From Russula earlei (lineage: Eukaryota > Basidiomycota > Agaricomycetes > Russulales > Russulaceae), in NCBI GenBank assembly GCA_025769875.1, contig JAGFNK010000582.1:1-32288 (forward strand): a stretch of 32,288 nt of DNA, read 5' to 3'. The position numbers and the translations under genes were made by a program. This document shows positions 1 to 9,011 of this stretch, piece after piece; the first letter of the stretch is position 1, and each line of letters begins with the position of its first letter. The notes beneath the pieces were generated by a model. That model saw nothing but the letters and a program-made list of their open reading frames with translations. It was not told where the DNA came from and did not search any database.

Positions 1-982
1 CCATAGCCTTGAAAGTAACACTCATGGGGAAACTCAGCAGCAAGGAAATTGGTGCAAGTGCCCTCATAGACAGTGGGGCAGAAGGAATGATCATCCATGA
101 GCAATTTGTCAACCAACATAATCTCCACCTTCGTGGCTTACAAAGGCCCCTACCAGCACAGAATGTAGACGGCACCACAAACACTAATGGTTTAATCAGA
201 TATAGCACCATCCAACAGCTACGAATCAAAGCGATGGGAGGTACACATGACGAACAAGCAGAATTCCTTGTTACCAACATAGGAGACCATAATATTATCC
301 TGGGTACTGATTGGCTATGACACCATAACCCAGATATCAATTGGACCAATGACACTATCACTTTATGAAACTGCCCAGCGACATGTGTAATGACACAACC
401 CTCCATAACAGTCCCATCAACCCACAATACACGTGGAGGATCGATAAAAGCCCTCACGATCCCAGAAGACGAAGAACTGTCATTCAAACATGTAGCAGCA
501 TTAATATTTTGAGACACTCTAAACAAAGAGGAACCCCTTGTTGACCAGCACATTCATAATGCCTTCCAGCGCCACCCATTACAAATCCAGGCAAAGAGTA
601 CAACATCTACCAAGTTGGCAAAGGACAATCAGCCAACACAGCCCCTCAAGAAACTAATCCCGACTGAATTTAAGATCTGGCAAAGCGTATTTGATGAACA
701 AGCCTCCCAACGTCTCCCTGCTCATGCACCATGGGATCACGCCATCAACCTCAAACCAGAAGCCTTGCGTAAGGACTGTGGCATCTATAGGCTCACTCAA
801 AAGGAATTAGTGGCCTTGAAGGAGTATCTAGACGAACACCTCAAATGGGGGACTATCCGCCCTTCCAAAGCACCAATAGCTAGCCCATTCTTCTTTGTGG
901 AAAAGAAAGGAGGTGCCCTGCGCCCAGTACAAGACTATTGAGGACTTAATGCCACCACTATCAAAGATGCCTACCCCCTGCC
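1..982 (+). pseudogene. Ty3/gypsy pol fragment: retropepsin plus start of reverse transcriptase
   Basis: One reading frame runs through the whole segment. It holds an aspartic protease with the catalytic triplet Asp-Ser-Gly (about 67-75) and the C-terminal ILGTDWL motif ending at 317. After a linker comes the N-terminal part of a reverse transcriptase, with LKWGTIRPSKAPIASPFFFV, KKGGALRPVQDY and DAYPLPLLP ending near 991. The frame is broken by TGA at 318, 366, 510 and 939. At 318 (WLxHHNPDIN) and 939 (QDYxGLN) the family normally has Arg, so these are CGA to TGA changes. The element runs off the left window edge and stops abruptly at the inverted repeat at 983; the catalytic YxDD, RNase H and integrase are absent. 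The LTR at 4834-5479 lies in the same orientation and could be its 3' LTR after internal loss; that link is inference. Confidence 0.9.
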
Positions 983-1398
983 ATTATTGCCGTTTTCAGC
1001 GCACTTGGCGGAGCTTGAATTCCACCCAAATTGGCACAGAAACCCCCTCAAACATGTGGGATGAATATCTCCCTCAAAACAGCTTCAATTCATATGAAAA
1101 TTATTGTCCCTGAATCGCCTAAATGAGGGCTAGGCAGCCCCATTGTTTTCATGAGATTTGAGTGAGAATTGGTGGAGCTGGACTCAAGCCACCTCCACAT
1201 GTGTATTAGATGAATTACAACTCAAAATCATGGTCTATATCTATTATTTTTCCCTCATGTTGTACCCATGGGCTGTCTTGAGGCAGCCCCATAGTGTTTT
1301 TGACTCAAGTGTTGTGGTGTGCAACATTGTTCTCAGTGTGATTGGAGGGATGGCCAGCCACTCATTGCCCCTCTCACCTCTCCATTCTGGCCATCCTT
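983..1398. repeat. Left arm of a 416-bp inverted repeat
   Basis: This arm is the reverse complement of 4418-4833, with the same length and about 20 differences by eye (about 95% identity). The outer end is ATTATTGCC followed by GTTTTCAGCGCACTTGG. Several differences have TG or CA here where the right arm keeps CG, so this arm looks more deaminated. No direct target duplication is visible outside the two arms. The arm leads directly into the leader and start of a gag-like ORF. It could be a long terminal inverted repeat of a DNA element or an LTR duplicated head to head. Confidence 0.85.
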
Positions 1399-1555
1399 TG
1401 CCCTCATTCCCACCACACCCGCTGTCTCAGCTGCATCAGTCGCACCGCTCCCTTCCAACTCACATTTGGCCCTCCACACCCACAGTCACAGCCGCGCCAG
1501 TCACTGCCTGTGTCGACCTGCCATCTGTCTTCACCACGTGCCGCACTCCTTCAGC

Positions 1556-3687
1556 ATGCCAACTCAGTTAGAATACCTCAAGCTCAAGTGGGATCTGGAG
1601 GACCTTATCGCCTCCTCGTCAAGACTCCACATGTGTGACCGGGAAGATGTAGACGAATACTACCGGAGTTTCAGGGCAATCTGCGGTCCCCTCGTCCATG
1701 CGTGCTGCCTGTGCGATGAAGATTGTGACGAGTCATTCTGGCTCGGACTCCACCCGGATGACCGCCGGATGGTCTCCCAACGTCTCAGCCCCTGGCGCCT
1801 GAACGAACAGCAGAGGCACTTTGTCGATTTCCGAGAAGTATTTGACACACTAGTCAAGATATTCTCTCAGTGTCCCTGTGACATTCAGTGGGAACGCCAA
1901 CTCTGCTCTGCAGACGAAGACAAAGACGACTACACATACCCTGTGCCCATGCCCGCTCCAGCCTCCATCCCTACATCGTGCACCATCGCCTCCGCCTCGC
2001 CTGCCTTGCCCATCGTCCCTGCGGTTCCCACCTTGTCCGTGTCAAGACACGTACTGCTGATCACTAAGGACTCAGGAGCAGGTGGGCAGGGGTCGGAACA
2101 GATGGTACGCGGCGTAAACGGCGTTGAACAGGAGGACGAGCCAAACGACTAGAAGATACCAGATGGGGACTGGTACGTGTTGCAGGAGGCAGAGGCGAAG
2201 AGTAGAGGCCAGTGCAGCAAGGGACTTTAAACAAGGCGGTCATTGAAGAGTACCTTGAAGACGAGGGAAGGCTTTAGACTGAGCAGTCGCAGGGGAGTAC
2301 CCAGGAAGTGGAGAGTATCACAAATGGACAGTCTGACGACTGCCATGCTTCATTGGGGTTTATATACAGTATACAGGGTCGATTACAAAGCACTGGAACT
2401 ATTCTAGACTCTTTGGTACCATCCAATAGGACTACAGAGGCATAAACTTGCTTGTGTCAACTTTCAGGCTTACTGAGCGCATTACTGATCATTGTGGAGC
2501 GATGACATCATTATGATGTCACTGTGGAGTGCTTAGTGAGCCTATGAGGTCACTGTGGAGTCGCTCAGTCAGCCATGATGTCATTGGAGCCTTGATGATG
2601 TCAGATGATTTATGCAACAGTTTCTAAGAGTTTGTGCCACTGTTTCGGGTCCATGGTGGCTGAGTGGCCATGTGGCTGCCACGCGATGATTACCCGATTA
2701 GGAAACTGGTGCCTGGTCATGTTATAGTGCCTTTGCAATAGCAATATCTTGTACCGCAGGGGGGATAGCCCAGAAAATGGAAGGGAGTCGGCAATGCAAA
2801 GTGAGAGAGGTACTTCTTGAGTAAAATAGGACAATCTTCGGCCAGGACTTGGCCTTGGTTCGTAACAGTCCGCCGTTCCCATCACCTTGTTCACCGCCGC
2901 CATCCTTGACTCGCCAGCCATCATCGCCTCGGCTCCACCTGCCCTCGCCGTCCCAGCATCGCCCGCATTCGCCATCGTCGCCACCTCGTCTGTCCCTGCC
3001 ACTGTAGCCTCAGCCGTGACATCGCCTATCACCACTGTCCCTGTCTTTGCCCAACCAACTCCCACGCCCTCAGTGTCGCCTGCTATGGCCACTGTCTCAG
3101 CTCCATGCACAACCACCATCTCAACCTTGCCCACCAATGTTTTAGCGCCGCCCACCACTTCAGCCCTCGCAGCCTCGTCTGCCACCCCCACCTTCGTCTC
3201 ATCCGCTCCCATGCCCTCAGTTGTCTTGTCGCCCTCAGTCTCGTCCGTCACCTCGTCCGTCGCCACAGTAGCCTCAGTCGTGCCAGCCGCTGACTTCGCA
3301 TCAGTCTCCATCTTAGCCTCGCCCGTACTCGTCAGTTCAGCCCAGTCCGTCATAGCACCAGCATCGCCAGCCGCCGCCGTCTCCACATCAGACATGTTTC
3401 CCTCTCCCTCATCCCATCGCACAGACCTTGTCCAGAGGAGCACACCGCCATCTGCCAGAGTCACAGTCATGCTCCTCATCTTCTCCCTCTCCCTCCTCGG
3501 TCCGCCTCTCTTACCTGCCCTCAGCCTCAGCCTTCTCAGTCTCAGCCGCCGCCACCGCGCCCCTAGTTTTGCCAGCCGTCTCCATCGCCCCAGCTTCAGA
3601 TCAGTCAACCGCCGCCACCGCGCTCTTAGCCTTGCCAGCCACCTTAGTCTCATCAGCCGCCGCCGTAGCCTCAGCCTCAGCCACTGA
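1556..3687 (+). pseudogene. gag-like ORF of a gypsy-type element, interrupted by a solo LTR
   Basis: The frame opens at ATG 1556 (an upstream open stretch reaches 1319). It begins with MPTQLEYLKLKWDLEDL, then DVDEYYRSF, then WLGLHPDDRRMVSQRLS, the pattern of the retrotransposon gag-like proteins found in Agaricomycete gypsy elements (recalled family resemblance). A Pro/Ala/Ser-rich tail starts near 1935. At 2039 the ORF is cut by the solo LTR 2040-2867. Removing the LTR and one copy of the duplicated GTCCG (833 bp) puts 2873-3687 back in the same frame, so the tail of alternating Ser, Ala, Thr, Val and Pro is its continuation. No zinc knuckle is seen. Only the first part is diagnostic; the tail alone would be unidentifiable. 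Confidence 0.7.
2040..2867 (-). mobile_element. Solo LTR 1 (828 bp) with 5-bp target duplication
   Basis: On the minus strand the element runs from TGTTACGAACCAAGGCC to GTCTTGACA, so it has the TG...CA ends of an LTR. It is flanked by GTCCG at 2035-2039 and GTCCG at 2868-2872. A minus-strand TATATAAA box (near 2360) precedes the shared motif actgtccatttgtg. No primer site, polypurine tract or internal ORF is attached, so this is a solo LTR left by LTR-LTR recombination. A second, truncated copy lies at 14714-15330 in the same orientation. Confidence 0.93.
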
Positions 3688-3689
3688 CG

Positions 3690-4417
3690 TCTTAGCGCCA
3701 CACACCACCGCCTCCACCACTGTCTCACAAGCCACCACTGCCACGCCCTTGTCAGCCACAGCCGCCATCGCCCCTGCATCGCCCTCAGTCGTCGCCTCCG
3801 CCCCGTCCGCCTCCACCGTCGCACCAGCTCAGTCCGCCGCCACCTTCTCAGTCTCAGCCTCAGTCTTCTCAGTCTCAGCCGCCGCTTTAGTAGTTTCGCG
3901 TGACACCAGCACCGCCGCACCGTCGCAACCCCTCGCCACCAGCACCACCCCAACAGACCAAGAAGGCCTCGGCCACGAACTTAGCCACAACATGCAACAA
4001 CAGGAGCAGAAGCCGCCACCCACGCCGCCACCGCTGCAGGAGAAGCAGTCGCCGACACCAACAGCACACCGCACGCCGCCTCCCACATTGCCTCCCCATC
4101 CGTTCGCGCGCTCTCGCCCACGTCTGCTGCTGACACCTGCAGTGGAGATGACCCTGCCACCGCCGCCGCAAGACGACAGATCCCACCCCCGCACAAGCCG
4201 CCCCACACATCCTCTTTCTCAAGTCCTTGCCACCTACGTCTCTATCTACGAACTCACGCTCACTGCCTACGCCTTCGCTCCTCGTCCACGCCTGCTGCCA
4301 CCACCTGCAATGGAGACGACTCCTGTATATAAAAACACCCTAGCTACTCTGTAGTAGAAAGAGTTCAGAATAGGACCCCTCTTTGCAACCCACTCCTCTC
4401 TGTCTGTGAAAAACAAG
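3690..4417 (+). other. Ser/Ala/Pro-rich low-complexity sequence and a TATA-containing segment inside the inverted-repeat unit
   Basis: A plus-strand frame stays open from 3428 to 4354 in a different phase from the gag-like frame. It is made of Ser, Ala, Thr, Val and Pro, then Pro-rich blocks. The antisense frames are equally open because the DNA is a degenerate repeat of tcagcc, gccgcc and cctcag units. A near-duplicate phrase cacctgcagtggagatga / cacctgcaatggagacga occurs at about 4133 and 4300. The segment ends in TATATAAAAA at 4326-4335, a good plus-strand core promoter that would fire into the right inverted repeat. No domain is recognisable; a frameshifted continuation of the gag-like tail is the simplest reading. 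Confidence 0.4.
4326..4335 (+). promoter_or_regulatory. TATA box (TATATAAAAA)
   Basis: A strong TATA element sits about 90 bp before the right inverted repeat, with no other TATA-like sequence close by. This is how LTR promoters usually look, and it suggests that 4320-4417 is part of an LTR or of a leader. It is assigned from sequence alone. Confidence 0.4.
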
Positions 4418-4833
4418 AAGGATGGTCAGAATCGAGAGGCGAGAGGGGTGATGAGTGGCTGGCCGCGACTCCAATCGCACTGGAAACAACGTTGCACACC
4501 ACAACACTTGAGTCAAAAACACTATGGGGCTGCCTCAAGACAGCCCATGGGTACAACATGAGGGAAAAATAATAGATATAGACCATGATTTTGAGTTGTA
4601 ATTCATCTAATACACATGTGGAGGTGGCTTGAGTCCAGCTCCACCAATTCTCACTCAAATCTCATGAAAATAATGGGGCTGCCTAGCCCTCATTCAGGCA
4701 ATTCAGGGACAATAAATTTCATATGAATTGAAGCTGTTTTGAGGGAGATATTCATCCCGCATGTTTGAGGGGGTTTCTGCGCCGATTTGGGTGGAATTCA
4801 AGCTCCGCCAAGTGCGCTGAAAACGGCAATAAT
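4418..4833. repeat. Right arm of the 416-bp inverted repeat
   Basis: Reverse complement of 983-1398 with about 95% identity. The outermost nine bases GGCAATAAT mirror ATTATTGCC of the left arm. The arm abuts a truncated LTR starting at about 4834. This arm keeps more CpG dinucleotides than the left one. Confidence 0.85.
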
Positions 4834-5479
4834 AACTATAGAACGATCTATAAGGCAATACTAAGGACCTTAATAAGAGTATCAGGGTCGACTCTAAAGA
4901 CCATAATAGAACTATATAAGGGGCCTTATAAGATAACACTACTCCCTAAAGCAAACTACAAGTCCTCAAATGGCCAGCCCTAAACTAACTAACAGAAAAT
5001 GAATCAGGTGCTTGCACATGTACTAAGGCAGTGAACATGTGGACAGTGAAGGCTCTTACTCATCAAGAGAAGCCTTCTTACTCAGCAGCTTACTGAGCAT
5101 GACTGAGCATGCTCAGTAAGCACACTCTGACTTCTTACTCATCACTCTATTGTGCTTGATAACAAGGTTATGACTTGTTCCCTATTTAGCAGTTCTCTTG
5201 TAGTATATAAGCGCTCAATAAAGTAGCGGACAGTCCTTAGACTGTCCATTTGTTTACGGCACTCTCCATCCCTGGGATACTCCTTTAAGGACCGTCCTCT
5301 TGTGACTATCCTGGCCTCCTCTCTGCATGACTGCTCGACTCTCACAGTAACAGTGCCTCTCTGGTATTTATTACTACTCTGGACTCTGCTTCTTGCCCCG
5401 CTGTCTTAGACGTCTATCAACTCATCTTCGAGCTAATTCCTCGCTCTTGAACTGGATAGTTCAACAGTGAGTCTAGACA
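4834..5479 (+). mobile_element. LTR A, 5'-truncated
   Basis: About 645 bp align with the 922-bp solo LTR at 30679-31600 (opposite orientation). Shared features are TATATAA near 5205, the ggacagtcc...actgtccatttgtttac stretch, and the end GTTCAACAGTGAGTCTAGACA, which stops at 5479. The first ~280 bp present in the other copy are missing, replaced by the right inverted repeat. Downstream it directly cuts copia element 1: the last codons of that ORF and its apparent stop lie at the junction. It is probably the 3' LTR of the plus-strand gypsy fragment at 1-982. Confidence 0.8.
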
Positions 5480-7465
5480 AGAGGTGTCCGGGTCGCACAT
5501 TCTGTGACTTTGATGTGTTGTGGCGTACCCGGGGTGTTAATTTGATGCATGCATCCCCTTTCAGCTAGGGATGTTTGTGCTTCTCGCCCAGTGTGATCGC
5601 CCCCTCCATTCATATGGGAGGTCTTCAAGTGTTGGCCAGTCATGGGCTCAATGCACGCAGTGTATGGTTGGGGGTGCTGGGGCACTTTTGACTTGCACTT
5701 CAGCCCGCCGGCATGTTCCTGCGGTTCCGTTTTTGCCCAGTCGGAATGCTGGGGTGTTCTAGTAGGTGGTTTCCCACATGTGTCCGAGAGGTCCCGGTCT
5801 AATGTGGTGTCAGCGCACATTTCTGGTGTCTTCAGGGTCTCGCTTGTTTCTATGCCTTTGACCATTTCTTTTTGTAGCATTTGTGTTGCATGGTCGGAAG
5901 CTGAGTGTCTGATGCGTTGGTGCCAAGTGTTGAGGGAGGCCTTGGAGGCCATTGTGCGTGCGGTAAGGGCAGCTTCAAATTTGTGGCTGCCTTCCATGAG
6001 GGATTGGTCTAGCGTTGCTGTCCACGCTGACTCAGGTTTGGCTGTTTGCATGGCCATGATGGACAAGCTTTCATGTAATGTTCCCTCACATATCAATTGG
6101 TTCTTGTTGTATATTCCACATGTCTCTCCCTGGAATTGCACTGCCACCCCACGTTGGACGAAATGGGAGACCGATAAGAGGTTCCCTTTGAGGTCCGGGA
6201 TGTACAGGACATCGCGGAGTAATGCGATACTCTGCACACCATTTGCGTGCATCCGGACTTGTATTTGCCTGGTTCCGGTGGCGGTTATGGCACTATTGTT
6301 GCCTAAGGCAACTAGAATGGGTGATGCGAGTGGGGTGAGGTGTATGAACCAATCACGATGGGATGTCATGATGCGTGAGGTTCTAGAGTCGAGGAGCCAG
6401 CTGTCTCTGAGATCAGCGGCTTGTAGCTGCTCCTGAGTTGTGGCTGCACGGATCGGCTCATCTTCGACTGCCAGATGTAATGAGATGCTGTTATCGGATG
6501 TGGGGACGTATGCAATGGCAGCGCTGGCTGGTAGCTGAGCTGCGGGCGTCGCTACAATGTGCATGCTTGTGCCGGTCCCAGTGGTCGTGGGCATCGCTGT
6601 GTTGTGTGCAATTGTGCCAGTCCTAGCTGCTGCTGCTTTGTCCTCCGGTTTTCTGTGAATTTTCCAGCATTTGTGTGTATTGTGCCCCCTGTGTCTGCAG
6701 TGAGTGCACTTCGGTGTGTGTTTCTCATTCTGCACCTCCTGGTCCTTTCCCATTTGGGCCACCTTTTGCATGGTGAGGTGTGGCCATGTCATTGGTCAAT
6801 CGGATCCAATGCTCCTCATGGAGGATGCGGTCCATGACATGCTTGGCTGATAGATGGCTGGGTGGTGTTGAGTGAAGAGTGGCCTTGAGTTTGGCCATCT
6901 TTTCTGGTAGCACAAGAATTAGCATCCAGATGAGGACTTTCTCGTCTATTGGGTAACCAAATTTCTCGAGGGTTCAGGCAGCGTGTAGCTGTCATAATAT
7001 CTGGGGAGCCATGGGTTCCATTTCAGTGAATGTAGCCCGGTATAGGTCTGTCAGTAGGTGTGCAATGCATTGCTCGCCCTTCCTGGCAAAGTGCTTTTCG
7101 AGTGTGTCCCAAGTGTTTTTGGCTCCAGCAATGCCTAGGGCAGTGTCAAGAGCGTGCCCATTTAACGTCAGTAAAATGTGGGCGTGTGCTTCGTGATCTT
7201 TCTGCTCCCAGTCAGTGAAGCTGCTCGGGTCATTGCTGGGGTCCAGTTTTGAGTATGTCCCTCTTATGATTTCTATCAGGCCATTTGTTTTGAACAGTGC
7301 CTCTATATTAGCTTTCCATTGCATGTACACAACTGTGCCACCTTCGAAGAGTGGTCCGTCGTAAACATGTTGGCCACCCATGTAAGTTTTTCCTGCGGCT
7401 CCTATGGTGGGAGTGTGGCTGCCACTCGAGGGCACAATGTTTGTGGTTGCTGTGGGGGCGCTCAT
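5480..7465 (-). pseudogene. Ty1/copia element 1: gag, zinc knuckle, protease and start of integrase, decayed
   Basis: Gag starts at ATG 7465. It continues to a TGA at about 6992 and, after a second TGA, to about 6725 in the same frame. A one-base shift then leads into the frame with a zinc knuckle CTHCRHRGHNTHKCW (CX2CX4HX4C). The protease follows with LLDSRTS where DSGAS is expected, so the catalytic loop is damaged by G to A type changes. GAG-pre-integrase (NTWHQRIRHSASDHA) and a shortened, scrambled integrase region follow, ending in HQINTPGTPQH near 5510. LTR A truncates it at 5479/5480. Reverse transcriptase and RNase H are not in the window. The element cannot be autonomous. Confidence 0.9.
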
Positions 7466-7519
7466 GGCATTTCGTTACGCGATTTGGAAGCTGGTGGGAG
7501 TTCGTGATGTCAGGGACGA

Positions 7520-7534
7520 CCAGGTCTCATAATC
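7520..7534 (-). promoter_or_regulatory. Primer-binding site of copia element 1 (half-tRNA-Met type)
   Basis: Directly next to the LTR end, the minus strand reads GATTATGAGACCTGG. Its complement, CCAGGTCTCATAATC, looks like the 5' side and loop of a tRNA anticodon arm with a CAT anticodon (stem CAGGT/ATCTG with one G-T pair). Copia-type elements are known to prime from the internal half of initiator tRNA-Met. Position and sequence agree; the matching tRNA gene is not in the window. Confidence 0.6.
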
Positions 7535-7782
7535 TGTTGAAGCTATAGGGATGATAGCTCAGTCTTGTGTGTAAAAGACTGTATTGGTTAGTTATCTAAC
7601 CAATAGGGATGATAGCTATATAAGTATTAGCTTTAAAAGAGTGTAAAGGAATGTGTAGTACTGACCTCAGTCTTGTGTGTAAAAGACTGAGGAAACGAAT
7701 GCGATAACTAATTATTCTAATTATTTACACATACGGTCTGGACTGTCTGTTCACGCGGCACTTAGCAGCTGCACGTCCAACA
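7535..7782 (-). mobile_element. 5' LTR of copia element 1 (248 bp)
   Basis: The LTR has perfect TGTTG...CAACA ends and sits directly upstream of the primer site and gag on the minus strand. It carries a minus-strand TATATAG near 7615 and two copies of a 22-bp hairpin, at 7560-7581 and 7668-7689. The partner 3' LTR is not seen, as the element is truncated at 5480. Confidence 0.8.
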
Positions 7783-8543
7783 AATTTGAGCCTCTGCAGA
7801 GCTCTGTGAGACAGTGTGACTGAGATGTACCCAATACTATCACTAACCAGGAACTCACCAATTCACTACCATCTCGCCGGTCACAAAATGTCATGAAAGT
7901 AACGGACATGGAACACATGCCAAATTACAGTCTGCCTGGGATGAAACATCCCTGCCTATTTATATGCCCAGAAGGTGTGATGCAGGCATGATGCAGGCAT
8001 GACCCCCAGCCAAAGTATTCCTTGAAAATGATGATTTTGCTCCACCAGAGGCCATGATGTGTGAAGTGCCTTTGTGGTGTGACGGGCTATGCCTCTTGGA
8101 TCCAAAAGGACCAAAAATCAATTTTTGGAAAACCTCCCCCTTTGTGGGGGGACTTTACTCAGTTGACAGGTTGACTTGATCATGCAGCAGGCTCAGAAGC
8201 TGCAGATCACATATGAAGCAAAAAGGCTAAAAACTTAATATATTGTATAACCATCTCACATCCATAATTACCACAAGAGTGTCTCAAGGACACAGTGGAG
8301 CTTGTGAGATGCAAGCTCAATACCTCAGCTGAAGGCCACAGAGGTGAAGATTGTCTCAAATAATATTTTGGTATCATCTTAGCAACCTATGATACACACT
8401 TATGAATAGCATACACACAAGAAATGTATTTAGAGAGGCTCAAAGGAGCCAACAAAATGAGTGCATCTGTGTGTATCATCCTCCCCAAAACACCTCCTGT
8501 GTGCCACCTCCAATCTGCATTCCTGTGTGCTGATTGCCATGTC
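7783..8543. other. 760-bp gap between two copia elements
   Basis: No ORF with recognisable similarity is visible on either strand. The stretch contains gatgcaggcat repeated in tandem at about 7979-7999, a Watson-Crick-rich aaaaatcaatttttgg stretch near 8115, and CA-rich tracts. It may be the remains of older elements. Confidence 0.5.
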
Positions 8544-8978
8544 TGTTGAATTGCGCAGTGATAAGGTAGATTAGATCATAGTAGATCTAATAAAATGATA
8601 TTCAGTTTCTGTGAGATGAAACTGCTTGTGTCATATTTACCTAATAAAATGATACTACAACACGTAATCAGCTACTGATAAGATCGTGAGATAGTAAGTA
8701 CTTACTTCAGTTTCTGTGAGATGAAACTGAAGTATCTACTGTATGTACGACACTCTTAAGTATCTGAGAGCGTCCCTAATTATTTTGTCTGTAGTAACTA
8801 TCAAATTGTTTTCATGACCACTATGTGCTAGCTACCAATTGTTTTAGATCACACTATCAATTTTGCTATTGTATGTGTTGCAGCAACTCAGCTGAAATGC
8901 TTATGTGGTCTGGGCCTGTGGGCCGCCTGGACAGTTTGGGCCGACGCATCAATGCTTCAGCTACTCCTTATCTCAACA
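8544..8978 (-). mobile_element. 3' LTR of copia element 2 (435 bp)
   Basis: Bounded by TGTTGA...TCAACA. It follows the pol stop at 9012 and a polypurine tract AGGGGGA (8979-8985) on the minus strand, as expected for a 3' LTR. It contains two copies of a 22-bp hairpin at 8603-8624 and 8708-8729, arranged like the hairpins in the other copia LTR but with different stem sequence. Confidence 0.82.
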
Positions 8979-8985
8979 TCCCCCT
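8979..8985 (-). promoter_or_regulatory. Polypurine tract of copia element 2
   Basis: AGGGGGA on the minus strand ends exactly at the TGTTGAGA start of the 3' LTR, the place where plus-strand DNA synthesis is primed in LTR retroelements. Confidence 0.65.
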
Positions 8986-9011
8986 GTGATCTAGACAGTC
9001 AGTAGATTAGA

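Noticed and set aside
2610..3953. 447-codon minus-strand open frame rich in Arg, Trp, Leu and Ala
   Set aside because: It crosses the boundary of solo LTR 1 and is the antisense of the Ser/Ala/Pro-rich tract; its composition follows from the DNA repeat.
3428..3953. A tandem-repeat surface protein gene in the Ser/Ala/Pro tract
   Set aside because: No signal peptide or regular period is seen; continuity with the gag-like frame after removal of the LTR is a better explanation.
983..4833. Mutator-type DNA transposon with long inverted ends
   Set aside because: No transposase and no 9-bp direct flanking duplication; the flanking nine bases are inverted, not direct. Kept open only as an alternative.
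5642..6436. 264-codon plus-strand open frame
   Set aside because: It is antisense to copia element 1 gag/protease, which has zinc knuckle and protease motifs on the minus strand.
7513..7545. Possible tRNA gene (CAT anticodon arm)
   Set aside because: Only the anticodon arm is present; no acceptor, D or T arm can be formed. It is explained as a primer-binding site.
7979..7999. Start of a CRISPR-like or minisatellite array (gatgcaggcat units)
   Set aside because: Only two units without spacers; a simple local duplication.
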